The notes beneath the pieces were generated by a model, which saw nothing but the letters and a program-made list of their open reading frames with translations, had not been told where the DNA came from and searched no databases. Position numbers and translations under genes: made by a program. A stretch of DNA of 7,427 nt, from positions 33,388 through 40,814 of the forward strand of contig JABMDH010000056.1 of the NCBI GenBank assembly GCA_015904075.1. The letters run 5' to 3'. Positions 1 through 6,515 of this stretch are shown here, piece by piece (the stretch's first letter is position 1; each line of letters starts with the position of its first letter). Source of the stretch: Nitrospira sp. Lineage in GTDB: Bacteria > Nitrospirota > Nitrospiria > Nitrospirales > Nitrospiraceae.

Positions 1-72
1 GTCAGGGAATCGATTGCATCCCGGCTTAAGTATTGCCCCGATCGTCCGATATTGGTATCGAGGAGCCGCAGC

Positions 73-303
73 ATGTCTATCATTCTGGCGGTCAACGGAG
101 TTGTCGAGACGTATCCGGTCAAGCCGGCAGCCCAACGGCATATGCAGGTCGAAGCCGTTGAGGCTCAAGGAAATAATGATCACCGCTCACCGTCGTCGGA
201 CCGATCGAATGTGGCCGCACACAACGCGTATCAACAACAAGCCAATCAGGACCAGCACGCGCAACCGGCCATTCGCAACCGGCCATTTTCGCTCGCGATC
301 TGA
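73..303 (+). pseudogene. N-terminal fragment of frameshifted CBS-domain protein
   Basis: This is the front half of a two-CBS-domain protein. The start ATG is at 73, preceded by GAGGAG at 60-65 with 7 bases between, a good ribosome binding site. The frame gives 76 residues beginning MSIILAVNGVVETYPV, then a polar Gln/Asn-rich linker, and stops at TGA 301-303. Near its end it contains a perfect 14-bp tandem duplication (260-273 and 274-287). Taking out one copy joins QDQHAQPA directly to IFARDLMTSPV, the usual entry into a first CBS domain, and gives one protein of about 204 residues ending at 701. So the fragment and the following reading frame were one gene. The N-terminal segment itself has no domain I recognise. 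Confidence 0.75.
260..287. repeat. perfect 14-bp tandem duplication, two copies
   Basis: Two adjacent identical copies of CGCAACCGGCCATT lie at 260-273 and 274-287; the flanking bases (259 G versus 273 T, 288 T versus 274 C) do not match, so the unit is exactly 14 bp and duplicated once. Fourteen is not a multiple of three, so the duplication shifts the CBS-protein gene from the frame opened at 73 to the frame that reads the CBS domains. Confidence 0.95.
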
Positions 304-701
304 TGACGTCGCCGGTCCTGACCCTCTCCTCGGACAGCACCGTGAGCGATGCCTGGACCATCATGACGCACAAAGGGTTCCGCCACATTCCAATCACCTC
401 CATGCACGGCACTCTCGTGGGAATGGTATCCGATCGAGATCTTCTGCGGCATGTGCCTGGTCTGAGCACCGGCACAGCCCCTGTCCAAGCCGCTCAATAC
501 CGATTGGCCGAGATCATGGTCACACGAGTCATATCCGCGACTCCTGCGACGGATATCCGTGAAATCGCCCGCACCATGCTGAGTGAGCGAATCCATGCAG
601 TGCCTATTCTCGATGGGACCCGCCGTCTTGTCGGTATTTTGTCTGCACGCGATCTCTTACGCGCCATCGCCAACCACGGACCTCTCGAACTTTGGACTTG
701 A
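303..701 (+). CDS. CBS-pair protein, C-terminal portion (132 aa)
   Basis: The frame encodes two consecutive CBS domains, a module that in known proteins binds adenosyl ligands such as AMP, ATP or SAM and acts as a cytoplasmic energy or redox sensor. CBS1 covers about residues 1-50 (LMTSPV upstream, HIPITS, LVGMVSDRDLL) and CBS2 about 69-126 (IMVTRVISATP, HAVPILDG, LVGILSARDLLRAI). No effector domain is attached, so it would be a stand-alone CBS pair. ATG 303 is the only ordinary start codon in this frame after the stop at 177, and it has no Shine-Dalgarno sequence. It overlaps the stop of the upstream fragment as TGATG (301-305), which would allow re-initiation by ribosomes finishing the fragment. 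The first strand of CBS1 (IFARDL) lies before ATG 303, so a product starting here lacks the extreme N-terminal edge of that domain. It is most simply the back half of a broken 204-residue protein. Confidence 0.8.
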   Translation: MTSPVLTLSSDSTVSDAWTIMTHKGFRHIPITSMHGTLVGMVSDRDLLRHVPGLSTGTAPVQAAQYRLAEIMVTRVISATPATDIREIARTMLSERIHAVPILDGTRRLVGILSARDLLRAIANHGPLELWT

Positions 702-707
702 CGCCCC

Positions 708-721
708 GCGCAACATTGCGC
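708..721 (+). terminator. possible weak terminator after the CBS gene
   Basis: GCGCAACATTGCGC is a perfect palindrome 6 bp beyond the CBS stop codon and folds as a 5-bp GC-rich stem with an ACAT loop. It is followed by TCCAATTTA, only a poor T-tract, so intrinsic termination is a guess based mainly on position. Confidence 0.3.
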
Positions 722-796
722 TCCAATTTACGCCCCTGAGAAAATCGCGCGTCTAACCAATGAGTTGGCTTGCCCCCCAAACGCAGGGCTCCATCC

Positions 797-823
797 GTAG
801 GATAGACCTGTCGGTCATCCTGT
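797..823. other. hairpin upstream of the bcsA-like pseudogene
   Basis: AGGAT (799-803), a bulged A (804) and GACC (805-808) pair with GGTC (813-816) and ATCCT (817-821) around a TGTC loop. This is a nine-pair stem that two G-T pairs could lengthen. It stands 67 bp before the start at 890 in a gene-free interval (702-889). No T-tract follows on either strand. It could be a leader structure of the former cellulose gene or a processed end; the sequence does not decide. Confidence 0.4.
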
Positions 824-889
824 AATAAGGTGATGCCCATGGGGAAGACGTGTGTCCCTGATTTCTTTTCATAACAATCGTGAAGTTAC

Positions 890-1653
890 ATGACACTGGT
901 CAACGAGTTTTTTAGCACCCCCATCGCCGCCGGAGTTTCTGCGGTTGTGCTGTTACTGATCAGTCTGCTCATGAGCTCAGACCGGAATCGCCGCTGGGTG
1001 CTCCTGCTCAGCCTCTTCCTCTATGCCCGGTATATGGTCTGGCGAGCCCTGTACACATTACCGACGGATGACATCAGTAGTATGGCGGTCGGCGGGATCG
1101 TCTACCTCGCAGAGTTGTACGGGCTCTGCCAGTTTTGTTTCTTTGCCTTTCAATCCTCGTCATTGACTGATCGCCAATCACCCCCGCTCACTACCTACCC
1201 CACGGTGGATGTCTTCGTCACGGTGGTGGACGAACCGCTGCCGTTGCTCCGACAAACGCTGGTGGGATGCCTGTCGCAAGAGTATCCGCGTGAGACCGGT
1301 TCCAGGTGTACGTCCTCGATGACGGCCATCGAGACGAAGCCAAACAGCTAGCGGCGGCGTTAGGGTGCGGCTACTTACGACGTCCGGACCGCCCACGCCA
1401 TGCGAAGGCTGGGAATTTAAACCATGCGCTCCGGATGACAGACGGTGACCTCGTCGCTGTATTCGATGTGGACCATATACCGGCCCGAACATTCCTGAAA
1501 GAGACCATCGGATTTTTCAACGATCCGGACGTCGCGTTCGTTCAGACACCTCATCATTTCTACAACCCGGACATTTTCCAGCGAAACCTTCGGGTCGGCA
1601 ACCTTCCAGAAAAGGCTGGGTGTGCAAAACCCACGAAGGCGAGCTGGCGATGA
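890..1653 (+). pseudogene. bcsA: BcsA-like cellulose synthase, frameshifted and truncated
   Basis: This is the remnant of a membrane family-2 glycosyltransferase of the cellulose synthase (BcsA) type, which in known systems polymerises UDP-glucose into beta-1,4-glucan and exports it. Segment one (890-about 1291) has three hydrophobic helices (about residues 12-30, 35-55, 66-87), then the first GT-A strand (YPTVDVFVTVVDEP). Segment two is read one frame over, with no ORF start of its own: FQVYVLDDG, KAGNLNHAL (1405-1431), the DxD motif in FDVDHIP (1462-1482) and QTPHHFYNPDIFQRNL. The frames join at 1292-1295 (GAGA). Removing one GA gives PRDRFQVYVLDDG, the normal family sequence. After about 1593 the BcsA similarity stops abruptly and unrelated sequence follows. 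The later catalytic residues (TED, QxxRW), the other membrane helices and any PilZ domain are absent, leaving about 234 of the usual 700 or more residues. It cannot be functional as read. Start ATG 890 has only a weak upstream GTGAAG. BcsA versus another GT2 synthase is my family judgement. Confidence 0.8.
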
Positions 1654-1838
1654 CTACGGTCCCCGGTGTCGCGCCGCTGCTCTGGGGATTTACGGTCTGG
1701 GATGATCGAGTGGCCGATGATCTCTCGCGCGCGATGGGCAAGCGCGTCATCCTGCATTACAAAGAGTACCGCTACCTTCCGACCACCTGCTTCGGTGACA
1801 CGGCCTACTTCGTCGACCGCGTGGAAATCCAGGAATAG
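1602..1838 (+). pseudogene. 3' end of a conserved small protein of unknown function
   Basis: The frame ending at TAG 1836-1838 reads SRKGWVCKTHEGELAM, then GFTVWDDRVADDL, GKRVILHYKEYRYLPTTC and FGDTAYFVDRVEIQE. It looks like the C-terminal part of a small, probably exported, conserved hypothetical protein seen in various Gram-negatives; I recall the pattern but cannot name the family or its function. It is not part of any cellulose synthase. No convincing start or ribosome binding site lies in front: GTG 1620 is inside the conserved stretch (WVCKT), and the similarity appears to begin near 1605, directly after the last BcsA-like residues. The expected N-terminal part (signal peptide and first strands) is missing. 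I infer a deletion that fused it to the bcsA remnant. It ends 29 bp before the convergent corA stop. Confidence 0.55.
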
Positions 1839-1867
1839 CCGCTGGCAGACGTTTCAGCATCTTGCTG

Positions 1868-2923
1868 CTAGAGCCATTTGCGCTGCCGAAATCCAATCAG
1901 CATCCCACCCGCGACGAGTCCCATAATTCCCAGGATCAGCGGGTACCCCCATTCCCATTTCAATTCCGGCATGTGCTCGAAGTTCATCCCATAAATACTC
2001 GCGATAAAACTGAGCGGCATAAAGATCGTCGTGATGACCGTCAGCACGCGCATGACGGCATTCAAACGATAGCTGACGCTTGAGAGATAGATATCGAGGC
2101 TGGCCGAGACCATTTCTCGCAAGGTCTCGATCGTATCGACGATGTGTACCACGTGATCATAGACATCGCGGAAAAACACTTTGCTGGGTTCGCGCAGGAA
2201 TGGATGTTTCGACCGAGAAAGATTGTTGAGGGCGTCCCGAAGAGGCCAGACAGCCCGGCGGACAAACAATAGCTGCCGTTTCAACGCGTGGATATCCTTC
2301 AGCGTGTCCGGGTTCGGATTCGCCACAACTCTTTCTTGTAACACTTCGATCTTTTCACCCAGCATTTCCAGCACCGCAAAATATTCGTCCACGACTGCAT
2401 CCGCCAATGCATAGAGCAAATAGTCCGCCCCGAGCTGGCGGAGTCGCCCCTTGCCGCTACGCAATCGATCGCGGACCGGACGAAACACATCCGTTCCATT
2501 CTCCTGGAACGACAACACGTAATTTCGTCCCATCACGAAACTCACCTGCTCAACCAGGGTGTCTCCACGGTCCGTCCTGGTCAGCATCTTCATGACCAGG
2601 AACAAACAGGCCTCATAATCATCCAGCTTCGGACGCTGATCCGTATTGGCAATATCCTCCAGGAGAAGCGGATGGAGGCCGAATTGTTTTCCGAATGCCT
2701 CCAACACATCGACCTTGTGCACCCCGCTGACATTCACCCACAGCACCGTTTCGTCTGTGGGCAGGCGCAGGTCGTTCGGGTCCATGACAACACGTTCGTC
2801 GCACTGCGAACCTGAATAGGCGAACAACGTGATCGCGACCGCGTCAGCCCGCTGTTCACCGATGTGAATCAGCGTGCCGGGGGACATTCCTGTTTTCCTG
2901 GATCGTTTCTGAACCAGCTTCAT
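1868..2923 (-). CDS. corA: CorA-type magnesium/cobalt transport protein
   Basis: This is an inner-membrane divalent cation channel of the CorA (MIT) family, which in known members takes up Mg2+ and also Co2+ or Ni2+ as a homopentamer. The 351 residues match the usual CorA length. A large acidic and basic cytoplasmic domain fills about residues 1-285, with the long stalk helix before the membrane. TM1 is about 290-311 (VLTVITTIFMPLSFIASI), followed by the signature GMN at 312-314 and the periplasmic loop FEHMPELKWEWGYP, then TM2 about 328-345, and a basic C-terminus (RQRKWL). I keep ATG 2923 because the residues after it (KRSRKTGMSPGTLIHIGE) resemble the start of other CorA proteins. ATG 2887 (residue 13) has AGGA 8 bases upstream, whereas 2923 has no Shine-Dalgarno and sits only 9 bases past a predicted -10 box, so the start is uncertain. 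The gene is intact and appears to have its own promoter. Confidence 0.95.
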   Translation of the reverse strand: MKLVQKRSRKTGMSPGTLIHIGEQRADAVAITLFAYSGSQCDERVVMDPNDLRLPTDETVLWVNVSGVHKVDVLEAFGKQFGLHPLLLEDIANTDQRPKLDDYEACLFLVMKMLTRTDRGDTLVEQVSFVMGRNYVLSFQENGTDVFRPVRDRLRSGKGRLRQLGADYLLYALADAVVDEYFAVLEMLGEKIEVLQERVVANPNPDTLKDIHALKRQLLFVRRAVWPLRDALNNLSRSKHPFLREPSKVFFRDVYDHVVHIVDTIETLREMVSASLDIYLSSVSYRLNAVMRVLTVITTIFMPLSFIASIYGMNFEHMPELKWEWGYPLILGIMGLVAGGMLIGFRQRKWL

Positions 2924-2932
2924 AGCACTGTG

Positions 2933-2961
2933 CTTGTACGCAGATTCCTACGTGAGGTCAA
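2933..2961 (-). promoter_or_regulatory. predicted sigma-70-type promoter of corA
   Basis: On the minus strand, TTGACC (2961-2956, five of six consensus bases) is separated by exactly 17 bp from TACAAG (2938-2933, four of six). Transcription would begin around 2923-2927, at or just before ATG 2923. That implies a nearly leaderless message from that start, or a leader of about 38 bases for the alternative start at 2887. Confidence 0.5.
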
Positions 2962-3063
2962 GTCTATCCCGGCACCCGTTCCCCGTTACGAAGGAGTTCT
3001 CGTGGCACATCCGTCCTATCCGGACCGGCGATGAGGCAGGTGAGAGCGGTTTCCACACAGCGA

Positions 3064-3083
3064 CGTCATGATGATGCATGACG
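3064..3083. repeat. 7-bp inverted repeat between lipoprotein gene and corA
   Basis: CGTCATG (3064-3070) and CATGACG (3077-3083) are perfect reverse complements around a 6-base ATGATG spacer. It lies about 30 bp past the lipoprotein stop in the 189-bp gap before corA. No T-tract follows on the minus strand, so it is a weak terminator candidate; a protein binding site is equally possible. Confidence 0.35.
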
Positions 3084-3112
3084 CATGGATCTCGCGGTGC
3101 TTGACGATGAAC

Positions 3113-3562
3113 TTAATGCGCAGGAGAGATGGCACTGAGAGTGGCAAGGGAGGATTTTTTACTGAGATGAAACGTGCCGCCTTTTTTGGTGGGCGTACGG
3201 TCCGCCCCAATTCGAACATACCACCACGTACCCTGGCCTTCCGAATGATCCTTCGATAGTGTTACCGAGAAACCACCCTCGCGGTCATTTTCCTTTTGAT
3301 ACCACTTCCCGACCCAGGTCCGGTCCGCAAATTGAGTCGTTTCGAATCGCCCATCCTTGTAGGAATAGGTCCCATTTCCTTGTTCGTCGAGTCGGAGCAT
3401 GATGGCAGCACCATCTTCATATTCCCACTCCCCGGCAAGCACCGACCGGTCGTCCGCAGACAATTCCACCGAGACCGGTGGCTGAGCCACGGGTTGAGCG
3501 GCACACCCCGCAACTGACAGCACAGCAGCAAGACAGATCGTCGAGTACAGAGGATGACTCAT
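3113..3562 (-). CDS. small lipoprotein of unknown function
   Basis: The 149-residue product starts with a short hydrophobic signal (about residues 5-19) that ends in a lipobox, VAGC, with the modified cysteine at residue 20, so it is predicted to be lipidated and anchored in the cell envelope. After a Pro/Gln/Val-rich spacer (about 22-34) the mature part is rich in short Trp/Tyr/Gly strands (GEWEYEDG, GTYSYKDGRFET, WVGKWYQ, GTWWYVRIG), suggesting a small beta-sheet fold. The tail is basic (TPTKKGG, LSKKS). I do not recognise a named family. The start at ATG 3562 is placed by the signal sequence; its ribosome binding site is poor, and the nearest upstream ATG in frame is closed by TGA at once. 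It follows the aminotransferase gene by 73 bp on the same strand. Transcription with that gene is possible, but there is no functional link. Confidence 0.8.
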   Translation of the reverse strand: MSHPLYSTICLAAVLSVAGCAAQPVAQPPVSVELSADDRSVLAGEWEYEDGAAIMLRLDEQGNGTYSYKDGRFETTQFADRTWVGKWYQKENDREGGFSVTLSKDHSEGQGTWWYVRIGADRTPTKKGGTFHLSKKSSLATLSAISPAH

Positions 3563-3635
3563 GGGAGAAATTCATACCATGGAAGCGTGATGCAGACAAG
3601 CTCGGATCCGCTTTTGATATTGGAGAGAGACAAAC

Positions 3636-4802
3636 CTAATGTCTAATTCGCATGAGGCGCCTACAGGCCTCCTCAAGATCGGCATCAGTCTTGGCATAGC
3701 TGAAGCGAATGAAGTCGGCGCCGGTGCGGCCTGAAAAGAAGGCTTCCCCCGGAACACCTGCCACACCGGTTTGTTCTAAGAGGAACATCGCACGGTCTTT
3801 CCCGGTTGAACCAGGCAACTTGGATGCATCCGCCAACACGTAATAGGCCCCGTCTGGAACTGACGGCGTGAGCCCTGCCTCAGCCAACGCACTGCAAAAA
3901 CGGCCGCGTTTATCCTGATAGGAGCGCGCAAGATCTCTATAGAAGTCGTCGGGCAATTCGAGAATTCCGCCCGCCACTCCTTTCTGAAGCGGAGCCGGAG
4001 CACAGACATACAACAGATCGTTCATCGCACCGATGGCTTGCGCCCATGGCCTGGCTGCCGCTGTATACCCGATGCGCCAACCCGTCACGCTGAAGGTTTT
4101 GGAGTATCCTCCGATCGTGATGGTGCGCTCGGCCATCCCGGGCAATGCCGCCATACTCACATGGCGCCGTCCGTCGTAGAGAAAGTACTCGTAGATTTCA
4201 TCTGTGAAGACGAACAGATCATGCCGGCTGGCGAGTGCTGCGATCCCCTCCAGTTCCTCTCGCATGAATACCTTGCCGGATGGATTTCCCGGTGAATTGA
4301 CAATGATAGCCTTCGTTTTCTGTGTCAGTGCCTGTTCGAGCTGACGAGAATCGTAGCTCCACTTCGGCGGGTGCATTTTCACGATCACCGGTACGGCCTC
4401 GACTGCCAATAACGCGCTGATGTGGTATTGATAGTACGGCTCGAATAGGATTACTTCGTCACCGGGATTCAGCAGTGCCGCACAGGTACAGTGAAATGCA
4501 CCGGTGGCCCCGGCGCTGACCGTCACTTCAGTTTCGGAATCGACCGTGATCCCGTTATAGCGCGCCAGCTTCCCGGCAATAGCCTGTCGCAACTCCGGCA
4601 ATCCATCGAAGCGTGTATAGACGTTGTAGCCGTCTTCGATCGCCCGCCCGGCCGCCCGCAGGACTGCAGTCGGGACCGGCGTATCACACACCCCTTGGGC
4701 CATGTTGAGCCCCTTTGCGCTCACACAGGCCTGTGTCATGGCCCTGATTTCCGACTGCGCCAGATCCGCCATCCGCCGATTGACCGCACGTTCCCTCTTC
4801 AT
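3636..4802 (-). CDS. PLP-dependent class I/II aminotransferase
   Basis: This is a cytoplasmic fold-type I aminotransferase related to aspartate and aromatic aminotransferases, which moves an amino group between an amino acid and a 2-oxo acid using pyridoxal phosphate. From ATG 4802 it has 388 residues, normal for the family. Visible family residues (numbering from 4802) are the substrate-entry segment AQGVCDTPVP, YNVYTRFDG, the cofactor-stacking region VSAGATGAF, NSPGNPSG with Asn173, TDEIYEY with Asp201 and Tyr204, the Schiff-base lysine Lys235 in GGYSKTFSVTGWRIGY, and the substrate-carboxylate arginine Arg376 in FIRFSYA. All key residues are present. The substrate cannot be told from sequence; annotation as aspartate aminotransferase would be a guess. 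Two in-frame starts with strong ribosome binding sites exist, 4802 (AGGAGG, spacing 6) and 4820 (AAGGAG, spacing 7). I prefer 4802 because the longer versions add only a charged, unconserved tail. Confidence 0.95.
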   Translation of the reverse strand: MKRERAVNRRMADLAQSEIRAMTQACVSAKGLNMAQGVCDTPVPTAVLRAAGRAIEDGYNVYTRFDGLPELRQAIAGKLARYNGITVDSETEVTVSAGATGAFHCTCAALLNPGDEVILFEPYYQYHISALLAVEAVPVIVKMHPPKWSYDSRQLEQALTQKTKAIIVNSPGNPSGKVFMREELEGIAALASRHDLFVFTDEIYEYFLYDGRRHVSMAALPGMAERTITIGGYSKTFSVTGWRIGYTAAARPWAQAIGAMNDLLYVCAPAPLQKGVAGGILELPDDFYRDLARSYQDKRGRFCSALAEAGLTPSVPDGAYYVLADASKLPGSTGKDRAMFLLEQTGVAGVPGEAFFSGRTGADFIRFSYAKTDADLEEACRRLMRIRH

Positions 4803-4834
4803 GGAGTCCCTCCTCCTCATGTCCAGTCTCCTTT
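4803..4834 (-). promoter_or_regulatory. two stacked ribosome binding sites for the aminotransferase
   Basis: AAGGAG at 4833-4828 stands 7 bases before ATG 4820. The first codons after that ATG (AGG AGG AGG) themselves form a second AGGAGG (4814-4809), 6 bases before ATG 4802 in the same frame. Either or both starts may be used; the products differ by six residues (MRRRDS). Confidence 0.6.
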
Positions 4835-4959
4835 CTCGCAAACATCCAGGCATCCGTCAACTAGGGAATGCGTTGCCAGGTTGGGAGGTTGTGCGACGGG
4901 ACAATCGGTGCCGGAAATGCGAAACCCGAAACATTCTCCGTTCCCATCACGCGTGCAGA

Positions 4960-5595
4960 TTATGACGCCGCGTGGGTCTGCGTCATCAGCGCAGGTCCAG
5001 GGCGAGACTTGCAGGATGGCTGGCTCTCAGACTGTCCGCACCGGTGTTGCCCTCTATACTGCTCGTAGTGCCGCAGGACCTTTCGAACGTAGGACCGCGT
5101 TTCCCGAATACGAGGAATCTTTCCACCCTTCACACGATGCACCCCGGCGTTATAGGCAGCCAAGGCTAACAGCAAATCGCCTTCATAGAGATTAAGTAAG
5201 TGACGCAGCTGCTTGGCACCGCCCTTGATGTTTTGCAACGGATCATGGAGATCGGCTATCCGCAAGGTGGCCGCCGTATCCGGCGTCAGTTGCATTAACC
5301 CCACAGCGCCCTTATGCGACACCACATCCTGGCGAAAATCTGATTCGGTCTTGATCACCGCGCGAAGCAAATCCGGGTCAAGACGATAGCGTGCGGCATA
5401 GAACTCCACCGCGCGTCGAATTTCCTGGGAGGAATAGCGGACGGACCCCTCATAATCCCGTTTCGTCGGGAGAGGGGTCGCCGCGATCATCACGCTTGAA
5501 AGGAATAGCACCATCACACAGCGCAGTGGAAACGCGGCGCCGCTGATCGGCCATATTGGTTGTTGGAAAGCCACATTGTGACCTGATCGTTCCAT
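4960..5595 (-). CDS. lytic transglycosylase, SLT domain (exported)
   Basis: This is a peptidoglycan lytic transglycosylase of the Slt70/MltC-like SLT superfamily, which cleaves the MurNAc-GlcNAc bond to leave 1,6-anhydro ends during wall turnover. The 211 residues hold a hydrophobic export signal at about 22-41 (FPLRCVMVLFLSSVMIAA) and one compact SLT domain at about 55-175. The catalytic glutamate is Glu84 in IKTESDF, followed by GAVGLMQLTP (97-105), NIKGGAKQLRHLL (122-134) and the ALAAYNAG motif (144-151). The C-terminal 30 residues are polar and unconserved. There is no LysM or other wall-binding domain, so this is a minimal enzyme. ATG 5595 gives an unusually long polar leader before the hydrophobic stretch and lacks a clear ribosome binding site. 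A start at ATG 5514 (residue 28) would give a shorter signal, so the true start is uncertain. The neighbours suggest no specialised secretion system. Confidence 0.9.
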   Translation of the reverse strand: MERSGHNVAFQQPIWPISGAAFPLRCVMVLFLSSVMIAATPLPTKRDYEGSVRYSSQEIRRAVEFYAARYRLDPDLLRAVIKTESDFRQDVVSHKGAVGLMQLTPDTAATLRIADLHDPLQNIKGGAKQLRHLLNLYEGDLLLALAAYNAGVHRVKGGKIPRIRETRSYVRKVLRHYEQYRGQHRCGQSESQPSCKSRPGPALMTQTHAAS

Positions 5596-5723
5596 GTGTC
5601 ATGGAAGGACCCGGGTCACAGACTCTTCACTCAAAAGCCATGCCGTTTTAGCCGGTCATAACCCTATGAAGACTCACACAAACTCGAATCGTGCCCTGTG
5701 CGATATATGCGACAACTACGATA

Positions 5724-5745
5724 ATTCGGTCATTTTTTGCCGAAT
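5724..5745. repeat. inverted repeat in the msrA/transglycosylase gap
   Basis: ATTCGG (5724-5729) and CCGAAT (5740-5745) are perfect inverted copies around TCATTTTTTG. The site lies between the msrA stop and the transglycosylase start, a 177-bp interval otherwise without recognisable content. On the minus strand the loop is A-rich and no T-tract follows the stem, so it does not look like an intrinsic terminator of msrA. A regulator site for the transglycosylase gene is conceivable but unsupported. Confidence 0.3.
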
Positions 5746-5772
5746 GGGCCGATTACCGATTTGGACAGACTC

Positions 5773-6393
5773 CTACGACTTACCCCATAAAGCTTCCAAC
5801 CTCTGAGCCCGACCGCAGTTGAACTTGTAGTATTTATATCTGATCGGATTCTTCTTGTAATAATCCTGGTGGTAATCTTCCGCCGGATAGAATGTCGAGG
5901 CTTTCACCAACTGCGTGACAATCGGAGCGGAAAACCGTTTGGATCGCTCGATCACAGATTTCGATTCTTCGAAAAGCCGTTGCTCCTCTTCCGTCCCATA
6001 GAACACCGCGGACCGATATTGGCTCCCATGGTCACAGAACTGGGCATTCGGCATCACCGGATCGATGTTATGCCAAAAGGCTTCCAGCAATTTCTGATAA
6101 CTGACTTTGGATGGATCGTAGTAGATTTCGACCGCTTCGGCATGGCCAGTCCTCCCCGCGGAGACTTGCTCATAGGTAGGATCAGGCAGGGTCCCACCCA
6201 TGTAGCCGGACACCACTGAGACAACACCCTCCACCTTTTCAAACGCCTCTTCCATGCACCAGAAACAGCCGCCCGCAAAATAGGCCTTTGTCGGAGCCGC
6301 TGCTTCGCCCGCCGAGCCGGACGGCGAGACTGCGACTGCGCCGAACATGCACGCCGCGATTGCGAAACATGACAGGCGTCGAATCGACATCAT
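5773..6393 (-). CDS. msrA: exported peptide methionine-S-sulfoxide reductase MsrA
   Basis: The enzyme reduces methionine-(S)-sulfoxide in proteins and free methionine back to methionine. The 206-residue product begins with a signal peptide (basic MMSIRR, hydrophobic 8-22, small residues SGSAGEA near 25-31), so it should act outside the cytoplasm, probably in the periplasm. The reductase domain carries the catalytic GCFWC (42-46, nucleophile Cys43), GRTGHAE (80-86), the CDHGSQYRSAVFY segment and a recycling cysteine in YYKFNCGR (Cys193), all as expected for MsrA. No MsrB domain is fused. ATG 6393 was chosen because AGGAGG (6407-6402) stands 8 bases before it and because it gives a proper signal peptide; the open frame continues to 6549 but that extension is unconserved. 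The gene lies 152 bp downstream of the TIGR00725-like gene with a hairpin between, so it is probably transcribed separately. Confidence 0.95.
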   Translation of the reverse strand: MMSIRRLSCFAIAACMFGAVAVSPSGSAGEAAAPTKAYFAGGCFWCMEEAFEKVEGVVSVVSGYMGGTLPDPTYEQVSAGRTGHAEAVEIYYDPSKVSYQKLLEAFWHNIDPVMPNAQFCDHGSQYRSAVFYGTEEEQRLFEESKSVIERSKRFSAPIVTQLVKASTFYPAEDYHQDYYKKNPIRYKYYKFNCGRAQRLEALWGKS

Positions 6394-6515
6394 GGTTGTA
6401 CCCTCCTCATTTCGCATCTGAACCTGCGTCTTCCGGGCAGGCGTCGCCTTACATCCTACTATGTCCAGGCGGAATGAGTGAACGGCGCTGCGAGGAGTCG
6501 TCGTGGGGGGATTAC

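Noticed and set aside
14..562. 182-residue open frame on the + strand overlapping the CBS gene
   Set aside because: The composition is Arg/His/Ser-rich with no recognisable motif, and it reads in a third frame across both halves of the CBS gene. It is a shadow.
604..840. 78-residue - strand frame in the gap between the CBS and bcsA-like genes
   Set aside because: It has no motif, overlaps the CBS coding region and shows no ribosome binding site.
1855..1867. CAGCA/TGCTG hairpin between the pseudogene and corA as a bidirectional terminator
   Set aside because: The stem is only 5 bp, with no T-tract on either side and it touches the corA stop codon; chance is adequate.
4491..5195. 234-residue open frame on the + strand antisense to the aminotransferase and transglycosylase
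   Set aside because: It spans two well-supported genes and their gap on the opposite strand, and its Pro/Arg/His-rich product has no family features.
5594..5806. 70-residue + strand frame in the gap before msrA, with a CDICDNYDNSVIFC segment hinting at a metal site
   Set aside because: The cysteine spacing matches no known finger I can name, there is no ribosome binding site, and it overlaps the 3' end of msrA. Not enough support.
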